Source of the DNA: Oscarella lobularis | Lineage: Eukaryota > Porifera > Homoscleromorpha > Homosclerophorida > Oscarellidae | DNA length: 64,000 bases | Direction of reading: 5' to 3' | Assembly (NCBI RefSeq): GCF_947507565.1 | Contig: NC_089191.1 | Location: forward strand, 2,321,627 to 2,385,626 | Shown here: positions 28,901 to 40,539 of the stretch, piece by piece | Layout: the number at the start of each line of letters is the position of its first letter | Numbering within the stretch: position 1 is the stretch's first letter | The notes under the pieces: model-generated | The model's database searches: none | The model's input: only the letters and a program-made list of their open reading frames with translations | Told to the model about the DNA's origin: nothing | Made by a program: the position numbers and the translations under genes

Positions 28901-31112
28901 AATACCATACGACCGATACTGGAGGTCTCCCTAGTACCGTACGGTAGATATTGGAGGTTTCCTTAGTACCATACGACAGATATTGGAGGCCTCTTTAATA
29001 CCATACGACAGATATTTGAGGTCTCACTAGTACCATACGAGAGATATTGGAGGTCTCTCTAATCCCATACGACAGATATTGGAGGTCTCTCTAATACCAT
29101 ACGAAAGATATTGGAGGTCTCTCTAGTACCATACGGTAGATATTGGAGGTCTCTCTAATACCATACGACAGATATTGGAGGTCTCTCTAATACCATACGA
29201 CAGATATTGGAGGTCTCTCTAGTACCATACGAAAGATATTGTTTGTTTACCTAGTACCATACGACAGATATTGGAGGTGTCTCTAATACCATACGACAGG
29301 TATTGGAGGTCTCTCTAGTACCATACGACAGATATTGGAGATCTCCTTTGTAACATACGACAGATATTGGAGGTCTCTCTAATACCATACGACAGATATT
29401 TGTGGTCTCTCTAATACCATACGACAGATGTTGGAGGTCTCCTTAGTACCATACGACAGATATTGGAGGTGTCCCTAGTACCTTACGACAGATAGTGGAG
29501 GTCTCTCTAATACCATAAGACAGTTATTGGAGGTGTCCCTAGTACCGTGCGGTAGATACTTGAGGTCTCCTTAGTACCATACGAACAGATATTGGAGGTC
29601 TCCCTATTACCATACGGTAGATGTTTGAGGTGTCCTTAGTACCATACGACCGATATTGGAGGTCTCTCTAATACCATACGACAGATATTGGACGTCTCTC
29701 TAATACAATACGACAGATATTGGAGGCCTCTCTAATACCATACGACGGATATTTGAGGTCTCACTAGTACCATACGAGAGATATTGGAGGTCTCTCTAAT
29801 CCCATACGACAGATATTGGAGGTCTCTCTAGTACTATACGAAAGATATTGGAGGTCTCTCTAATACCATACGACAGATATTGGAGGTCTCTCTAATACCA
29901 TACAACAGATATTGTTTGTTTCCCTAGTACCATACGACAGATATTGGAGGTCTCTCTAATACCATACGACAGATATTGGAGGTCTCTCTAGTACCATACG
30001 ACAGATATTGGAGGTCTCTCTAATACCATACGACTGATATTGGACGTCTCCTTAGTACCATACGACAAATATTGGAGGTCTCAATAGTACCATACGACAG
30101 ATATTGGAGGTCTCTCTAATACCATACAACAGATATTGAAGGTCTCTCTAGTACCATACGACAGATATTGGAGGTCTCTGTAGTACCATACGACAAACAT
30201 TGGTGGTCTCTCTAATACCATACGACAGATATTGGACGTCTCCTTAGTACCATACGACAGGTCTCTCTAATACCATACGACAGATATTTGAGGTCTCACT
30301 AGTACCATACGACAGATATTGGAGGTCTCTCTAATACCATACAACAGATATTGTTTGTCTCCCTAGTACCATACGACAGATATTGGAGGTCTCTGTAGTA
30401 CCATACGACAGATATTGGTGGTCTCTCTAATACCATACGAAAGGTATTGGAGGTCTCTCTAATACCATACGATAGATATTGAACGTCTCCTTAGTACCAT
30501 ACGACAGATATTGGAGGTCTCCCTAGTACCATACGGTAGATATTGGAGGTCTCCTTAGTACCATACGACAGATATTGGAGGTCTCCCTAGTACCATACGA
30601 CAGATATTGGAGGTCTCCTTAGTACCATACGACAGTTATTGGAGGTCTCTCTAATACCATACGACAGTTATTGGAGGTCTCTCTAATACCATACGACAGA
30701 TATTGGTGGTCTCTCTAATACCATACGACAGATATTGGAGGTCTCCTTAGTACCATACGACAGATATTGGTGGTCTCCCTAGTACCTTACGACAGATAGT
30801 GGAGGTCTCTCTAATACCATAAGACAGATATTGGAGGTCTCCCTAGTACCGTGCGGTAGATATTGGAGGTCTCTCTATTACCATACAACAGATATTGGTG
30901 GTCTCTCTATTACCATACGACAGATATTGGACGTCTCCTTAATACCATACGACAGATATTGGAGGTCTCCCTAGTACCATACGACAGATATTGGAGGTCT
31001 CTCTAATACCATACGACAGATATTGGAGGTCTCTCTAATACCATACGACAGATATTGGAGGTCTCTCTAATACCATACGTCAGATATGAGGTCTCCTTAG
31101 TACCATACGGTG

Positions 31113-31650
31113 GCTAACCCCCTGTAATTTCGCTGTAATTTATTACAGGAGAGACCTGTTAGCTAACCCTCTGTAATTTCACTGTAATTTATTACAGGAG
31201 AGACCCGTTGGCTAGCCCCTTTAATTTCGCTGTAGGTTATTACAGGAGAGACCCGTTGGCTAACCGCCTGTAATTTTGCTGTAATTTATTACAGGAGAGA
31301 CCCGTTAGCTAACCCTCTGTAATTTCGCTGTTATTTTATTACAGGAGAGACCCGTTGGCTAACCCCCTGTACCTTCGCTGTAATTTATTACAGGAGAGAA
31401 CCGTTGGCTAACCTCCTGTAATTTCGCTGTAATTTATTACAGGAGAGACCCGTTGGCTAGCCCCTGTAATTTCGCTATAGTTTATTACAGGAGAGACCCG
31501 TTGACTAACCCCTGTAATTTCGATGTAGTTTATTACGGGAGAGACCCGTTGGCTAGCCTCTGTAATTTTGCTGTAGTTTATTACAGGAGAGACCCGTTGG
31601 CAAGCCCCCTGTAATTTCGCTGTAATTTATTACAGGAGAGGGCCGTTGGC
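31113..31650. repeat. 49-bp hairpin repeat array, block 1
   Basis: About eleven copies of a 49-bp unit: GTTGGCTAACCCC, CTGTAATTTCGCTGTAATTT, ATTACAGGAGAGACCC. Each unit contains CTGTAA...TTACAG, which can pair as a hairpin. Several copies are missing one base in the AACCCC run. The same repeat recurs at 35,210-35,603, 39,668-39,790 and 43,277-44,203. No gene is seen. Confidence 0.93.
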
Positions 31651-31663
31651 TAACCCTAACCCT
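31649..31663 (-). repeat. Short interstitial telomere-like motif
   Basis: TAACCCTAACCCTT lies at the right edge of the first 49-bp block. It is only about two C-strand telomere units and overlaps the TAACCC of the 49-bp repeat itself, so it may be chance. Confidence 0.3.
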
Positions 31664-31664
31664 T

Positions 31665-31802
31665 AACAGCTTTCTGTAGGAGTAGACCCGTACAGCTTTC
31701 TGTAGAGATAGACTCTTTAAGTTTCGTTACCCCTACAGATTACTGTAGGAGTAGACCCCTACAATTTTCGGTATGGATAGACTCTTTAAGTTTTGTTACC
31801 CT
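31665..31802. repeat. 69-bp tandem repeat, two copies
   Basis: Two units of 69 bp. TGTAGGAGTAGACCC lies at about 31,675 and 31,744, and GATAGACTCTTTAAG at about 31,707 and 31,776. They form a bridge between the 49-bp array and the 20-bp satellite. No coding signal. Confidence 0.8.
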
Positions 31803-33745
31803 TTCATTCCTTTCATTTGAATTCACACGCTCTCAATTGAATGCACAGGTTTTCATTTTATTGCACAGGCTTTCATTTGATTGCACAGGCTTTCATTTAA
31901 ATACACAAGCTTTCATTTGAATGCACATGCTTTCATTTGAATGCACAGGCTTTTATTTGAATGCACATGTTTTCATTTGAATCCACAGGGCCTCAAGTAA
32001 ATACGCAGGCTCTCAATTGAATGCTAAGGCTTTCATTTGAATGCACAGGCTTTCAATTGAATGCACAGGCTTTCATTTGAATGCACACGCTCTCAATTGA
32101 ATGCACAGGCTTTTATTTGAATGTACATGTTTTCATTTGAATCCACATGGCCTCAAGTAAGTGCACAGGCTCTCAATTGAATGCACAGGCTTTCATTTGA
32201 ATACACAAGCTTTCATTTGAATGCACATGCTTTCATTTGAATGCACGTGCTTTCATTTGAATGCACAGGCTTTCAGTTGAAAGCACAGGCTTACATTTGA
32301 ATGCACAGGCTCTCATTTGAATGCAGAGGGTCTCAAGTGAGTGCACAGGCTCTCAATTGAATGCACAGGCTTTCATTTGAATGCACAAGCTTTCATTTGA
32401 ATGCACAGGCTTTCATTTGAATGCACAGGCTTTCATTTGAATGCACCTGCTTTCATTTGAATGCACAGGCTTATATTTGAATGCACAGGCTTTCATTTGA
32501 ATGCAGAGGGTCTCAAGTGAGTGCACAGGCTCTCAATTGAATGCACAGGCTTTCATTTGAATGCACAGGCTTTCATTTGAATGCACAGGCTTTCATTTGA
32601 ATGCACAGGCTTTCATTTGAATGCACCTGCTTTCATTTGAATGCACAGGCTTTTATTTGAATGCACAGGCTTTCATTTGAATGCACCTGCTTTCATTTGA
32701 ATGCATAGGCTTTCATTTGAATGCACAGGCTTTCATTTGAATGCACAGGCTTTCATTTGAATGCACAGGCTTTCATTTGAAACCACATTTTTTCATTTGA
32801 ATCCACAGGGCCTCAAGTAAGTGCCCTGTGGATTCAAATGAAAACATGTGCATTCAAATGAAGGCCTGTGCATTCAAATGAAAGCCTGTGCATTCAAATG
32901 AAAGTGTGTGCATTCAAATGAAAGCCTGTGCATTCAAATGAAAGCCTGTTCATTCAAATGAAAGCCTGTGCATTCAAATGAAAGCCTGTGCATTCAATTG
33001 AGAGCCTGTGCACTCACTTGAGACCATGTGCACTTATTTGTGGCCCTGTGGATTCAAATGAAGACATGTGCATTCAAATAAAAGCCTGTGCATTCAAATG
33101 AAAGCATGTGCATTCAAATGAAAGCATGTGCATTCAAATGAAAGCCTGTGCATTCAAATGAAAGCATGTGCATTCAAAATGAAAGCTTGTGTATTCAAAT
33201 GAAAGCCTGTGCATTCAAATGAAAGCATGCGCATTCAAATGAAAGCCTGTGCATTCAAATGAAAGCGTGTGCATTCAAATGAAAGCCTGTGCATTCAAAT
33301 GAAAGCCTGTTCATTCAAATGAAAGCATGCGCATTCAAATGAAAGCCTGTGCATTCAAATGAAAGCGTGTGCATTCAAATGAAAGCCTGTGCATTCAAAT
33401 GAAAGCCTGTTCATTCAAATGAAAGCCTGTGCATTCAAATGAAAGCCTGTGCATTCAATTGAGAGCCTGTGCACTCACTTGAGACCCTGTGCACTTATTT
33501 GAGGCCCTGTGGATTCAAATGAAGACATGTGCATTCAAATAAAAGCCTGTGCATTCAAATGAAAGCATGTGCATTCAAATGAAAGCATGTGCATTCAAAA
33601 TGAAAGCTTGTGTATTCAAATGAAAGCATGTGCATTCAAAATGAAAGCTTGTGTATTCAAATGAAAGCCTGTGCATTCAAATGAAAGCATGCGCATTCAA
33701 ATGAAAGCCTGTGCATTCAAATAAAAGCATGTGCATTCAAATGAA
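31803..33745. repeat. 20-bp satellite arranged as a large inverted repeat
   Basis: The unit is ATTTGAATGCACAGGCTTTC. From 31,803 to 32,811 it runs in the plus orientation; from 32,823 to 33,745 it runs as the reverse complement (GAAAGCCTGTGCATTCAAAT). The two arms meet around an 11-bp spacer at 32,812-32,822. The innermost 22 bp of stem are perfectly paired (left arm ending TTGAATCCACAGGGC). Rarer variants (CTCAAGTAAGTGCACAGG, CTCAATTGAATGCACAGG) mark higher-order blocks in both arms. No gene is seen. Confidence 0.93.
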
Positions 33746-33759
33746 TAAGACATCGTTCG

Positions 33760-34150
33760 ACTGATTCACAACGTTAAATACGCAAAATTTTTTTAGAATA
33801 ATTTGGGGTCCCCATTAGGAACCGGCCCGCGATAATTTCACTCTTTTAAAAGCTATAGCAGTGTTGAAAACATTTTTCTGAATTAGAGAAGAGCTTTATC
33901 GACTGATTTCCAGCATAAAATAAGCAAATAATTATTAGATGAAAACGGGGCGCCCATTAGGAACCGAGCCGCGAAAATTTCGCTCTTTTAAAAGCTAAGG
34001 CAGCTTTGAAAACATTTTTTTTAATTAGAGAAGAGCTCTATCGAGTGATTTCCAGCTTAAAATAAGCAAAGAAATATTAGATGAAAATGGGGCCCCTATT
34101 AGGAACCGGGCCGCGAAAATTTTCGGTGTTTTCGCGCTCTAGGTTGTCTA
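33760..34150. repeat. 142-bp tandem repeat, about 2.5 copies
   Basis: Units carry GGGGCNCCATTAGGAACCG, GCCGCGAAAATTTC, CTCTTTTAAAAGCTA and GAAAACATTTTT. The GGGG of each unit falls at 33,805, 33,947 and 34,089, a constant 142-bp step. The third unit is cut off where the GC-rich module begins. No coding signal. Confidence 0.88.
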
Positions 34151-34671
34151 ATTTTTTTCTGTGGATGTGTGACAGTGTGCGAGATCGTGTTCGTATTTTT
34201 CAATATATGCGAAGAATGTTTATTCAGGTTGCTGATATACGGGAACTGCATTTTCAGTCATTGCGCTGGGATGACTGAAACCGGCTCAAAACGGGGCGAC
34301 CGCGATGAAAGGAGGGGAAGATGTACAATCGCGAAAGGTTAGGAACGTTTTTACGTGCTTCTCGTTGCTCGCGATCGCGTTACGGGGGCTCTGTGTACGT
34401 TCGGAGGTGTTATCTTCGCGTTTATTCGCTCTCTCGTCGGTTTTTTTGGTTTTCGGCGCTTCTCGGTGATGTTACGAGCTTTCGCGAGGGTTTGTTGGCG
34501 TTGCGCGGAGGAAATTGGGGGCCCGGGAGGGGAGATCGATTCGTCTCGTGGGAGTCGAGTGGTTTTAGGCGTCTATTTCGCGTATTCGGGTCCTAATCGT
34601 GGTTCTCGACGTAGTATTACTGTTAAATCTCTCCCTGTTAATCAAATTTACCGTCGGGACCGTCTATTTTA
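34150..34671 (+). other. Subtelomeric GC-rich module, copy 1 (first exon plus intron-like)
   Basis: This stretch aligns by eye to 62,600-63,138. Shared landmarks in the same order are CGTATTTTT, a GGGCGACCGCG-type stretch, CGCGAAAG followed by GT, TTTTACGTGCTTCTCG, TTGGGGGCCCGGGAGGGGAG, and a pyrimidine run ending TTTTAG before GGGGCAG. Read on the plus strand it resembles a first exon, an intron of about 0.32 kb and a second exon start at 34,672. The donor (AAAG|GTTAGG near 34,340) is weaker than in the 62-kb copy (AAAG|GTGAGA). Overlapping open frames of 91-105 codons are arginine-rich and not shared between copies, so I do not call a protein. Confidence 0.55.
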
Positions 34672-35127
34672 GGGGCAGTGTTAGAGCAGAGTCAATACTC
34701 ACAGGTACATATTCGGTCCTAATTGTGTTACATATTTCTAATTAGTTTTTTTTGGGGGTGCATAGGAATGGGAGGAACGAGGACAAGACCAAGGGACGCG
34801 AGGGAGAAGAGGAACAAGCGAGCAAGGAGAAGGAGGAATATCAAGGGATCGACGGCATGTGACGGAGGTAGAGTTTTAGTAATTAAGGAGTTTCTAATTC
34901 GTTTTCTAGATGTGTCAGAGTGTAAGGAACAAGGATACAAGCAAGGGACGCGAATACGAAGGAGGAAAAAACAATCAGGATGGATGAAGGACGACTATCA
35001 AAGGATCAAAGGTATGTGATGTAGGTACAATTTAAGTTATTCAGGAGTCTCTAATTCGTATTTTTAGATGTGTAAGAGTGTAAGGAAGAAGGATACGGGC
35101 AAGGGACACGAGTGGGAAGGAAGGTTG
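34672..35127 (+). repeat. Short-intron tandem repeat, block 1
   Basis: After an AG at 34,670-34,671 there is a short exon-like GGGCAGTGTTAGAGCAGAG, then GTACATATTC...TCTAATTAG, then purine-rich units each followed by an intron-like segment. The two intron-like segments are at about 34,855-34,909 (begins GC instead of GT) and 35,012-35,067 (GTATGTGATG...TCTAATTCG...TTTTTAG, 56 bp). Unit spacing is 157 bp. The same block is found at 42,170-42,693. The exon-like parts (about 101 nt) are not multiples of three, so a conserved protein is unlikely. Confidence 0.6.
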
Positions 35128-35207
35128 TCCTGGGGACAATTTGTCCTGGGACAATTTGTCCTGGGGAAAATTTGTCCTGGGGACAATTTGTCCTGCGACA
35201 ATTTGTC
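35128..35207. repeat. GGACAATTTGTCC array, small block
   Basis: About five copies of the 15-16 bp near-palindromic unit GGGGACAATTTGTCCT. The array starts after GGAAGGTT and gives way to the 49-bp repeat at ATTACAGTAGACACCC. Confidence 0.9.
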
Positions 35208-35209
35208 AT

Positions 35210-35603
35210 TACAGTAGACACCCGTTTGCTAACCCCCTGTAATTTCGCTGTAATTTATTACAGGAGAGACCCGTTGGCTAACCTCCTGTAATTTTGCTGT
35301 AATTTATTACAGGAGAGACCCGTTGGCTAACCTCCGGTAATTTCGCTGTAATTTATTACAGGAGAGACCCGTTGGCTAACCTCCTGTAATTTTGCTGTAA
35401 TTTATTACAGGAGAGACCCGTTGGCTAACCCCCTGTAATTTTGCTGTAATTTATTACAGGAGAGACCCGTTGGCTAACCTCCTGTAATTTTGCTGTAATT
35501 TATTACAGGAGACACCCGTTGGCTAACCCCCTGTAATTTTGCTGTAATTTATTACAGGAGAGACCCGTTGGCTAACCCCCTGTAATTTCGATGTAATTTT
35601 TGG
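35210..35603. repeat. 49-bp hairpin repeat array, block 2
   Basis: About eight copies of the same 49-bp unit as at 31,113; GGCTAACC recurs at 35,228 and 35,277 and onwards. The block ends in a partial unit, CTGTAATTTTTGGGAG, that leads directly into the 21/24-bp array. Confidence 0.93.
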
Positions 35604-38600
35604 GAGTACGTACACCGCCTGCCAGAATATCTACACCGCCTGCTGGCGGAGTACTTACACCGCCTGCCGGAATATATACACCGCCTGCTGGCGGAGTACT
35701 TACACCGTCTTCCAGAATATATACACCGCCTGCCTGAATGTATACACCGCCTGCCAGAATATATACACAGTCTGCAGAAATATATAGACCGCCTGCAGGA
35801 ATATATACACCGCCTGCCGGCGGAGTACGTACCCCGCCTGCCAGAATATATACACCGCCTGCCGGCGGAGTACGTACACCGCCTGCCGGAATATATACAC
35901 CGCCTGCCGGAATATATACACCGCCTGCTGGCGGAGTACGTACACCGCTTGCCGGAAAATATACACCGCCTGCTGGCTGAGTACTTACACCGCCTGCCAG
36001 AATATATACACCGCCTGCCTGAATATATACACCGCCTGCTGGAATATATACACCGCCTGCAGGAATATATACACCGCCTGCAGGAATATATACACCGCCT
36101 GCCGGCGGAGTACGTACACCGCCTGCCGGAATATATACAACGCCTGCTGGCTGAGTACTTACAGCGCCTGCCGGAATATATACACCGCCTGCTGGCGGAG
36201 TACTTACACCGCCTGCCAGAATATATACACCGCCTGCCGGCTGAGTACGTACCCGCCTGCCAGAATATATACACCGCCTGCTGGCGGAGTACGTACACCG
36301 CTTTCCGGAATATATACACCGCCTGCCGGAATATATACACCGCCTGCTGGTGGAGTACGTTCACCGCCTGCCGGAATATCTACACCGCCTGCAGGAATAC
36401 ATACACCGCCTGCTGGCGCAGTACTTACACCGCCTGCCAGATTATCTACACCGCCTGCTGGCGGAGTACGTACACCGCTTTCCGGAATATATACACCGCC
36501 TGCCGGAATATATACACCGCCTGCTGGCGGAGTAGGTGCACCGCCTGCCAGAATATCTACACCGCCCTCTGGCGGAGTACGTACACCGCTTGCCGGAACA
36601 TATACACCGCCTGCCGGCGGAGTACGTACACCGCCCTCCGGAACATATATACGCCGCCTGCCGGAATATCTACGCCGCCTGCCGGCGGAGTACGTACACC
36701 GCCTGCCAGAATATATACACCGCCTGCCGGCGGAGTACGTACATCGACTGCCGGCATAGTACGTACAATGCCTGCCGGCGGAGTACGTACGCAGCTTGCC
36801 GGAATATATACACCGCCTGCCGGCGGAGTACGTACACCGCCTGCCAGCGGAGTACGTACACCGCCTGCTAAAATATCTACTCCGCCTGCTGGCGGAGTAC
36901 GTACACCGCTTTCCGGAATATATACACCGCCTGCCGGAATATATACACCGCCTGCTGGCGGAGTAGGTACACCGCCTGCCGGAATATATACACCGCCTGC
37001 CGGAATGCACCGCCTGCCAGAATATCTACACCGCCCTCTGGCGGAGTACGTACACCGCTTGCCGGAACATATACACCGCCTGCCGGCGGAGTACGTACAC
37101 CGCCTGCCGGAATATTTACGCCGCCTGCCGGAATATCTACTCCGCCTGCCGGCGGAGTACGTACACCGCCTGCCGGCAGAGTACGTACACCGCCTGCCAG
37201 AATATATACACAGCCTGCCAGATTATATACACCGCCTGTCGGCGGAGTACGTACATCGACTGCCGGCGGAGTACGTACAATGCCTGCCGGCGGAGTACGT
37301 ACGCAGCTTGCCGGAATATATACACCGCCTGCCGGCGGAGTACGTACACCGCCTGCCAGAATATATACACCGCCTGCCAGCGGAGTACGTACACCGCCTG
37401 CTAAAATATCTACTCCGCCTGCTGGCGGAGTACGTACACCGCTTTCCGGAATATATACACCGCCTGCCGGAATATATACACCGCCTGCTGGCGGAGTAGG
37501 TACACCGCTTGCCGGAATATATACACCGCCTGCCGGCGGAGTACGTAGACCGTCTGCCAGGATATGTACACCGCCTTCAGGCGGAGTACGTACTCTGCCT
37601 GCCAGAATATATACACCGCCTGCCAAAATATCTACACCGCCTGCCGGAATATATACACCGCCTGCTGGTGGAGTACGTTCACCGCCTGCCTGAATATCTA
37701 CACCGCCTGCAGGAATATATACACCGCATTCTGGCGGAGTAATTACAACGCCTGCCAGAATATCTACACCGCCTTCTGGCGAAGTACGTACACCGCCTTC
37801 TGGCGAAGTACGTACACCGCTTTCCGGAATATATACACCGCCTCCGGAATATATACACCGCCTGCTGGCGGAGTACGTACACCGCCTGCCAGAATATATA
37901 CACCTCCTGCCGGAATACACCGCCTGCCGGAAGATATACACCGCCTGCTGGCGGAGTACGTACATTGCCTGCCGGAATATATACACCGCCTGCCGGCGGA
38001 GTACGCACACCGCCTGCCAGAATATATACACCGCCTGCCAGATTATATACACCGCCTGCCGGCGGAGTACGTACACCGCCTGCCGGCGGAGTACGTACAT
38101 CGCCTGCAGGAATATACGAACTGCCTGCTGGCGGAGTACGTACACCGCTTGCCGGAATATATACACCGCCTGCCGGAATATATACACCGCCTGCTGGCGG
38201 AGTACTTACACCGCCTGCCAGAATATATACACCGCCTGCCGGCGGAGTACGTACCCGCCTGCCAGAATATATACACCGCCTGCCAGCGGAGTACGTACAG
38301 CGCCTGCCAAAATATCTACACCGCCTGCTGGCGGAGTACGTACACCGCTTGCCGGAATATATACACCGCCTGCCTGAATATATACACCGCCTGCCGGAAT
38401 ATATACACCGCCTGCCGGCGGAGTACGTACCCCGCCTGCCAGAATATATACACAGCCTGCCGGCGGAGTACGTACACCACCTCTCAAAATATCTACAACG
38501 CCTGCCGGCGGAGTACGTACACCGCCTCCCGGAATATATAAACCGTCTGCCGGCGGAGTACGTACACCGCCTGCCGAATATATACACCGCCTGCCGGAAT

Positions 38601-39667
38601 ATATACACCGCCTGCCGGAATATATACACCGCCTGCCGGCGGAGTACGTACCCCGCCTGCCAGAATATCTACACCGCCTGCCGGAATATATACACCGCCT
38701 GCTGGCACAGTACTTACACCGCCTGCCAGAATATCTACACCGCCTGCTGGCGGAGTACGTGCACCGCTTGACGGAATATATACACCGCCTGCTGGAGGAG
38801 TACGTACACCGCCTGCGAGAATATATACACCGCCAGCCGGCGGAGTACGTACACCGCCTGCTGGAATATATACACCGCCTGCTGGCTGAGTACTTACACC
38901 GCCTGCCGGAATATATACACCGCCTGCTTGCGGAGTACTTACACCGCCTGCCAGAATATATACACCGCCTGCCGGAATATATACACCGCCTGCCGGCGGA
39001 GTACGTACACTGCCGGCCAGAATATCTACACCGCCTGCAGGAATATATACACCGCCTGCTGGCGGAGTACGTACACCGCCTGCCAGAATATCTACACCGC
39101 CTGCAGGAATATATACACCGCCTGCTGGCGGAGTACTTACACCGCCTGCCAGAATATCTACACCGCCTGCTGGCGGAGTACGTACACCGCTTGCCGGAAT
39201 ATATACACCGCCTGCCGGAATATATACACCGCCTGCTGGCGGAGTACGTACACCCCTTGCCGGAATATATACACCGCCTGCCGGAATATATACACCGCCT
39301 GCTGGCTGAGTACTTACACCGTCTGCCAGAATATATACACCGCCTGCCTGAATATATACACCGCCTGGCGGAATATATACACCGCCTGCCGGCGGAGTAC
39401 GTACACCGCCTCCCGGAATATATACGCCGCCTGCCGGAATATCTACGCCGCCTGCCGGAATATTTACACCGCCTGCCGGAATATATACACCGCCTGCTGG
39501 TGGAGTACGTTCACCGCCCTCCGGAATATATACACCGCCTGCTGGCTGAGTACTTACACCGCCTGCCAGAATGTATACACCGCCAGCCGGAATATGTACA
39601 CCGCCTGCCGGAATATATACACCGCCTGCTGGCGGAGTACGTACACCGCCTGCCAGAATATATACAC
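35604..39667. repeat. 21/24-bp composite minisatellite, open in most frames
   Basis: Two modules alternate irregularly: a 21-bp AATATATACACCGCCTGCCGG and a 24-bp CGGAGTACGTACACCGCC plus TGCCGG. Both lengths are multiples of three and neither contains a stop in most frames, so frames of 268-516 codons appear on both strands over the same bases (for example 35,949-37,499 plus and 36,877-38,187 minus). Peptides are simple repeats: EYIHRLP/AEYVHRLP, IYTPPAGGVRTPPAG and NIYTACR on plus; GGVYIPA, VYIFRQA and RRCIYSG on minus. GGCGGAGTACGTACACCGCC is nearly self-complementary. No promoter, intron or unique flanking exon supports a protein, so I annotate it as a repeat. Larger blocks also recur (for example 36,350-36,900 against 37,000-37,500). 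Confidence 0.93.
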
Positions 39668-39790
39668 CTCCTTTAATTTCCCTGTAATTTATTACAGGAG
39701 TGACCCGTTGGCTAACTCCCTGTAATTTCGCTGTAATTTATTACAGGAGAGACACGTTGGCTAACCCCCTGTAATTTCCCTGTAATTTTT
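39668..39790. repeat. 49-bp hairpin repeat array, block 3
   Basis: About two and a half copies of the 49-bp unit. The block starts at TTTAATTTCCCTGTAATTT and ends in the partial unit CTGTAATTTTTTGAG, the same breakpoint as at 35,603 and 44,203. Confidence 0.9.
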
Positions 39791-40535
39791 TGAGAATTTG
39801 TTTTGGGACAATTTGTCCTGGGGACAATTTGTCCTGGGGACAATTTGTCCTGGGGACAATTGGTCCTGGGATAATTTGTTCTATGACAATTAGTTTTGGG
39901 GACAATTTGTCCTGGGGAAATTTTTTCCTAGGACAATTTGTCCTGGGACAATTTCTCCTTGGGACAATTTGTGCTGGGGACAATTTGTCCTGGGACAATT
40001 TGTCCTGGGGACAATTTGTCCTGGGGACAATTTGTCCTGGGGACAATTTGTCCTGGGGACAATTGGTCCTGGGATAATTTGTTCTACGACAATTTGTTTT
40101 GGGGACAATTTGTCCTGGGGAAATTTTTTCCTAGGACAATTTGTCCTGGGACAATTTCTCCTTGGGACAATTTGTGCTGGGGACAATTTGTCCTGGGACA
40201 ATTTGTCCTGGGGACAATTTGTCCTGGGGACAATTTGTCCTGGGACAATTTGTACTGGGGAGAATTTTGTCCTGGGACAATTTGTCCTGGGACAATTTTT
40301 CCTTGGGACAATTTTTCTTGGGACAAATTGTCCTGGGACAATTTGTCCTGGGACAATTTGTCCTGGCACAATTTGTCCTGGAACAATTTGTCCTGGGACA
40401 ATTTGTCCTGTGGACAATTTGTCCTGGGACAATTTTTCCTGGGTCAATTTGTCCTGGGACAATTTGTCCTGGGGCAATTTGTCCTGGGGACAATTTTTCC
40501 TGGGACAATTTGTCCGTGGACAGTTTGTCCTGGGG
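39791..40535. repeat. GGACAATTTGTCC array
   Basis: About 48 copies of a 15-16 bp unit, GGGACAATTTGTCCT or GGGGACAATTTGTCCT. A roughly 200-bp stretch carrying ATAATTTGTTCTA, GACAATTTGTTTTGGG and AAATTTTTTCCTAGG occurs twice (about 39,868 and 40,071). Long frames on both strands (up to 224 codons, repeats of LGQFVLGTICPGDNLSW) are translations of the repeat. Confidence 0.94.
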
Positions 40536-40539
40536 ACAA

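Larger units (their letters stand above)
1..31112. repeat. 32-bp satellite array (about 960 monomers)
   Basis: The whole stretch is a head-to-tail array of a 32-bp monomer: ACCATACGACAGATATTGG, then AGGTCTC, then a variable CCTAGT, CTTAGT or TCTAAT. Monomers with CCTAGT and CTTAGT dominate the first 7 kb; TCTAAT monomers dominate from about 12 kb rightwards. The array is already running at base 1, so it extends beyond the window. It ends at about 31,112, inside ACCATACGG, where the 49-bp repeat starts. The only foreign insertion seen is the inverted-repeat element at 13,999-14,338. Apparent open frames of 60-100 codons in this region translate the repeat (for example MVLERPPISVVWY on the minus strand) and are not genes. 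Nearly every monomer has a GGTCTC site. Confidence 0.97.

Noticed and set aside
34321-34672. Two arginine-rich frames of 91 and 105 codons
   Set aside because: The homologous module at 62.6-63.1 kb does not keep either frame; the pattern fits an intron-like GC-rich segment better.
35552-38629. Frames up to 516 codons (EYIHRLP, YTPPAGG, RRCIYSG repeats) as a repetitive structural protein
   Set aside because: Several equally long frames overlap on both strands, and the peptides are entirely repeat-derived. There is no signal peptide, intron or unique end.
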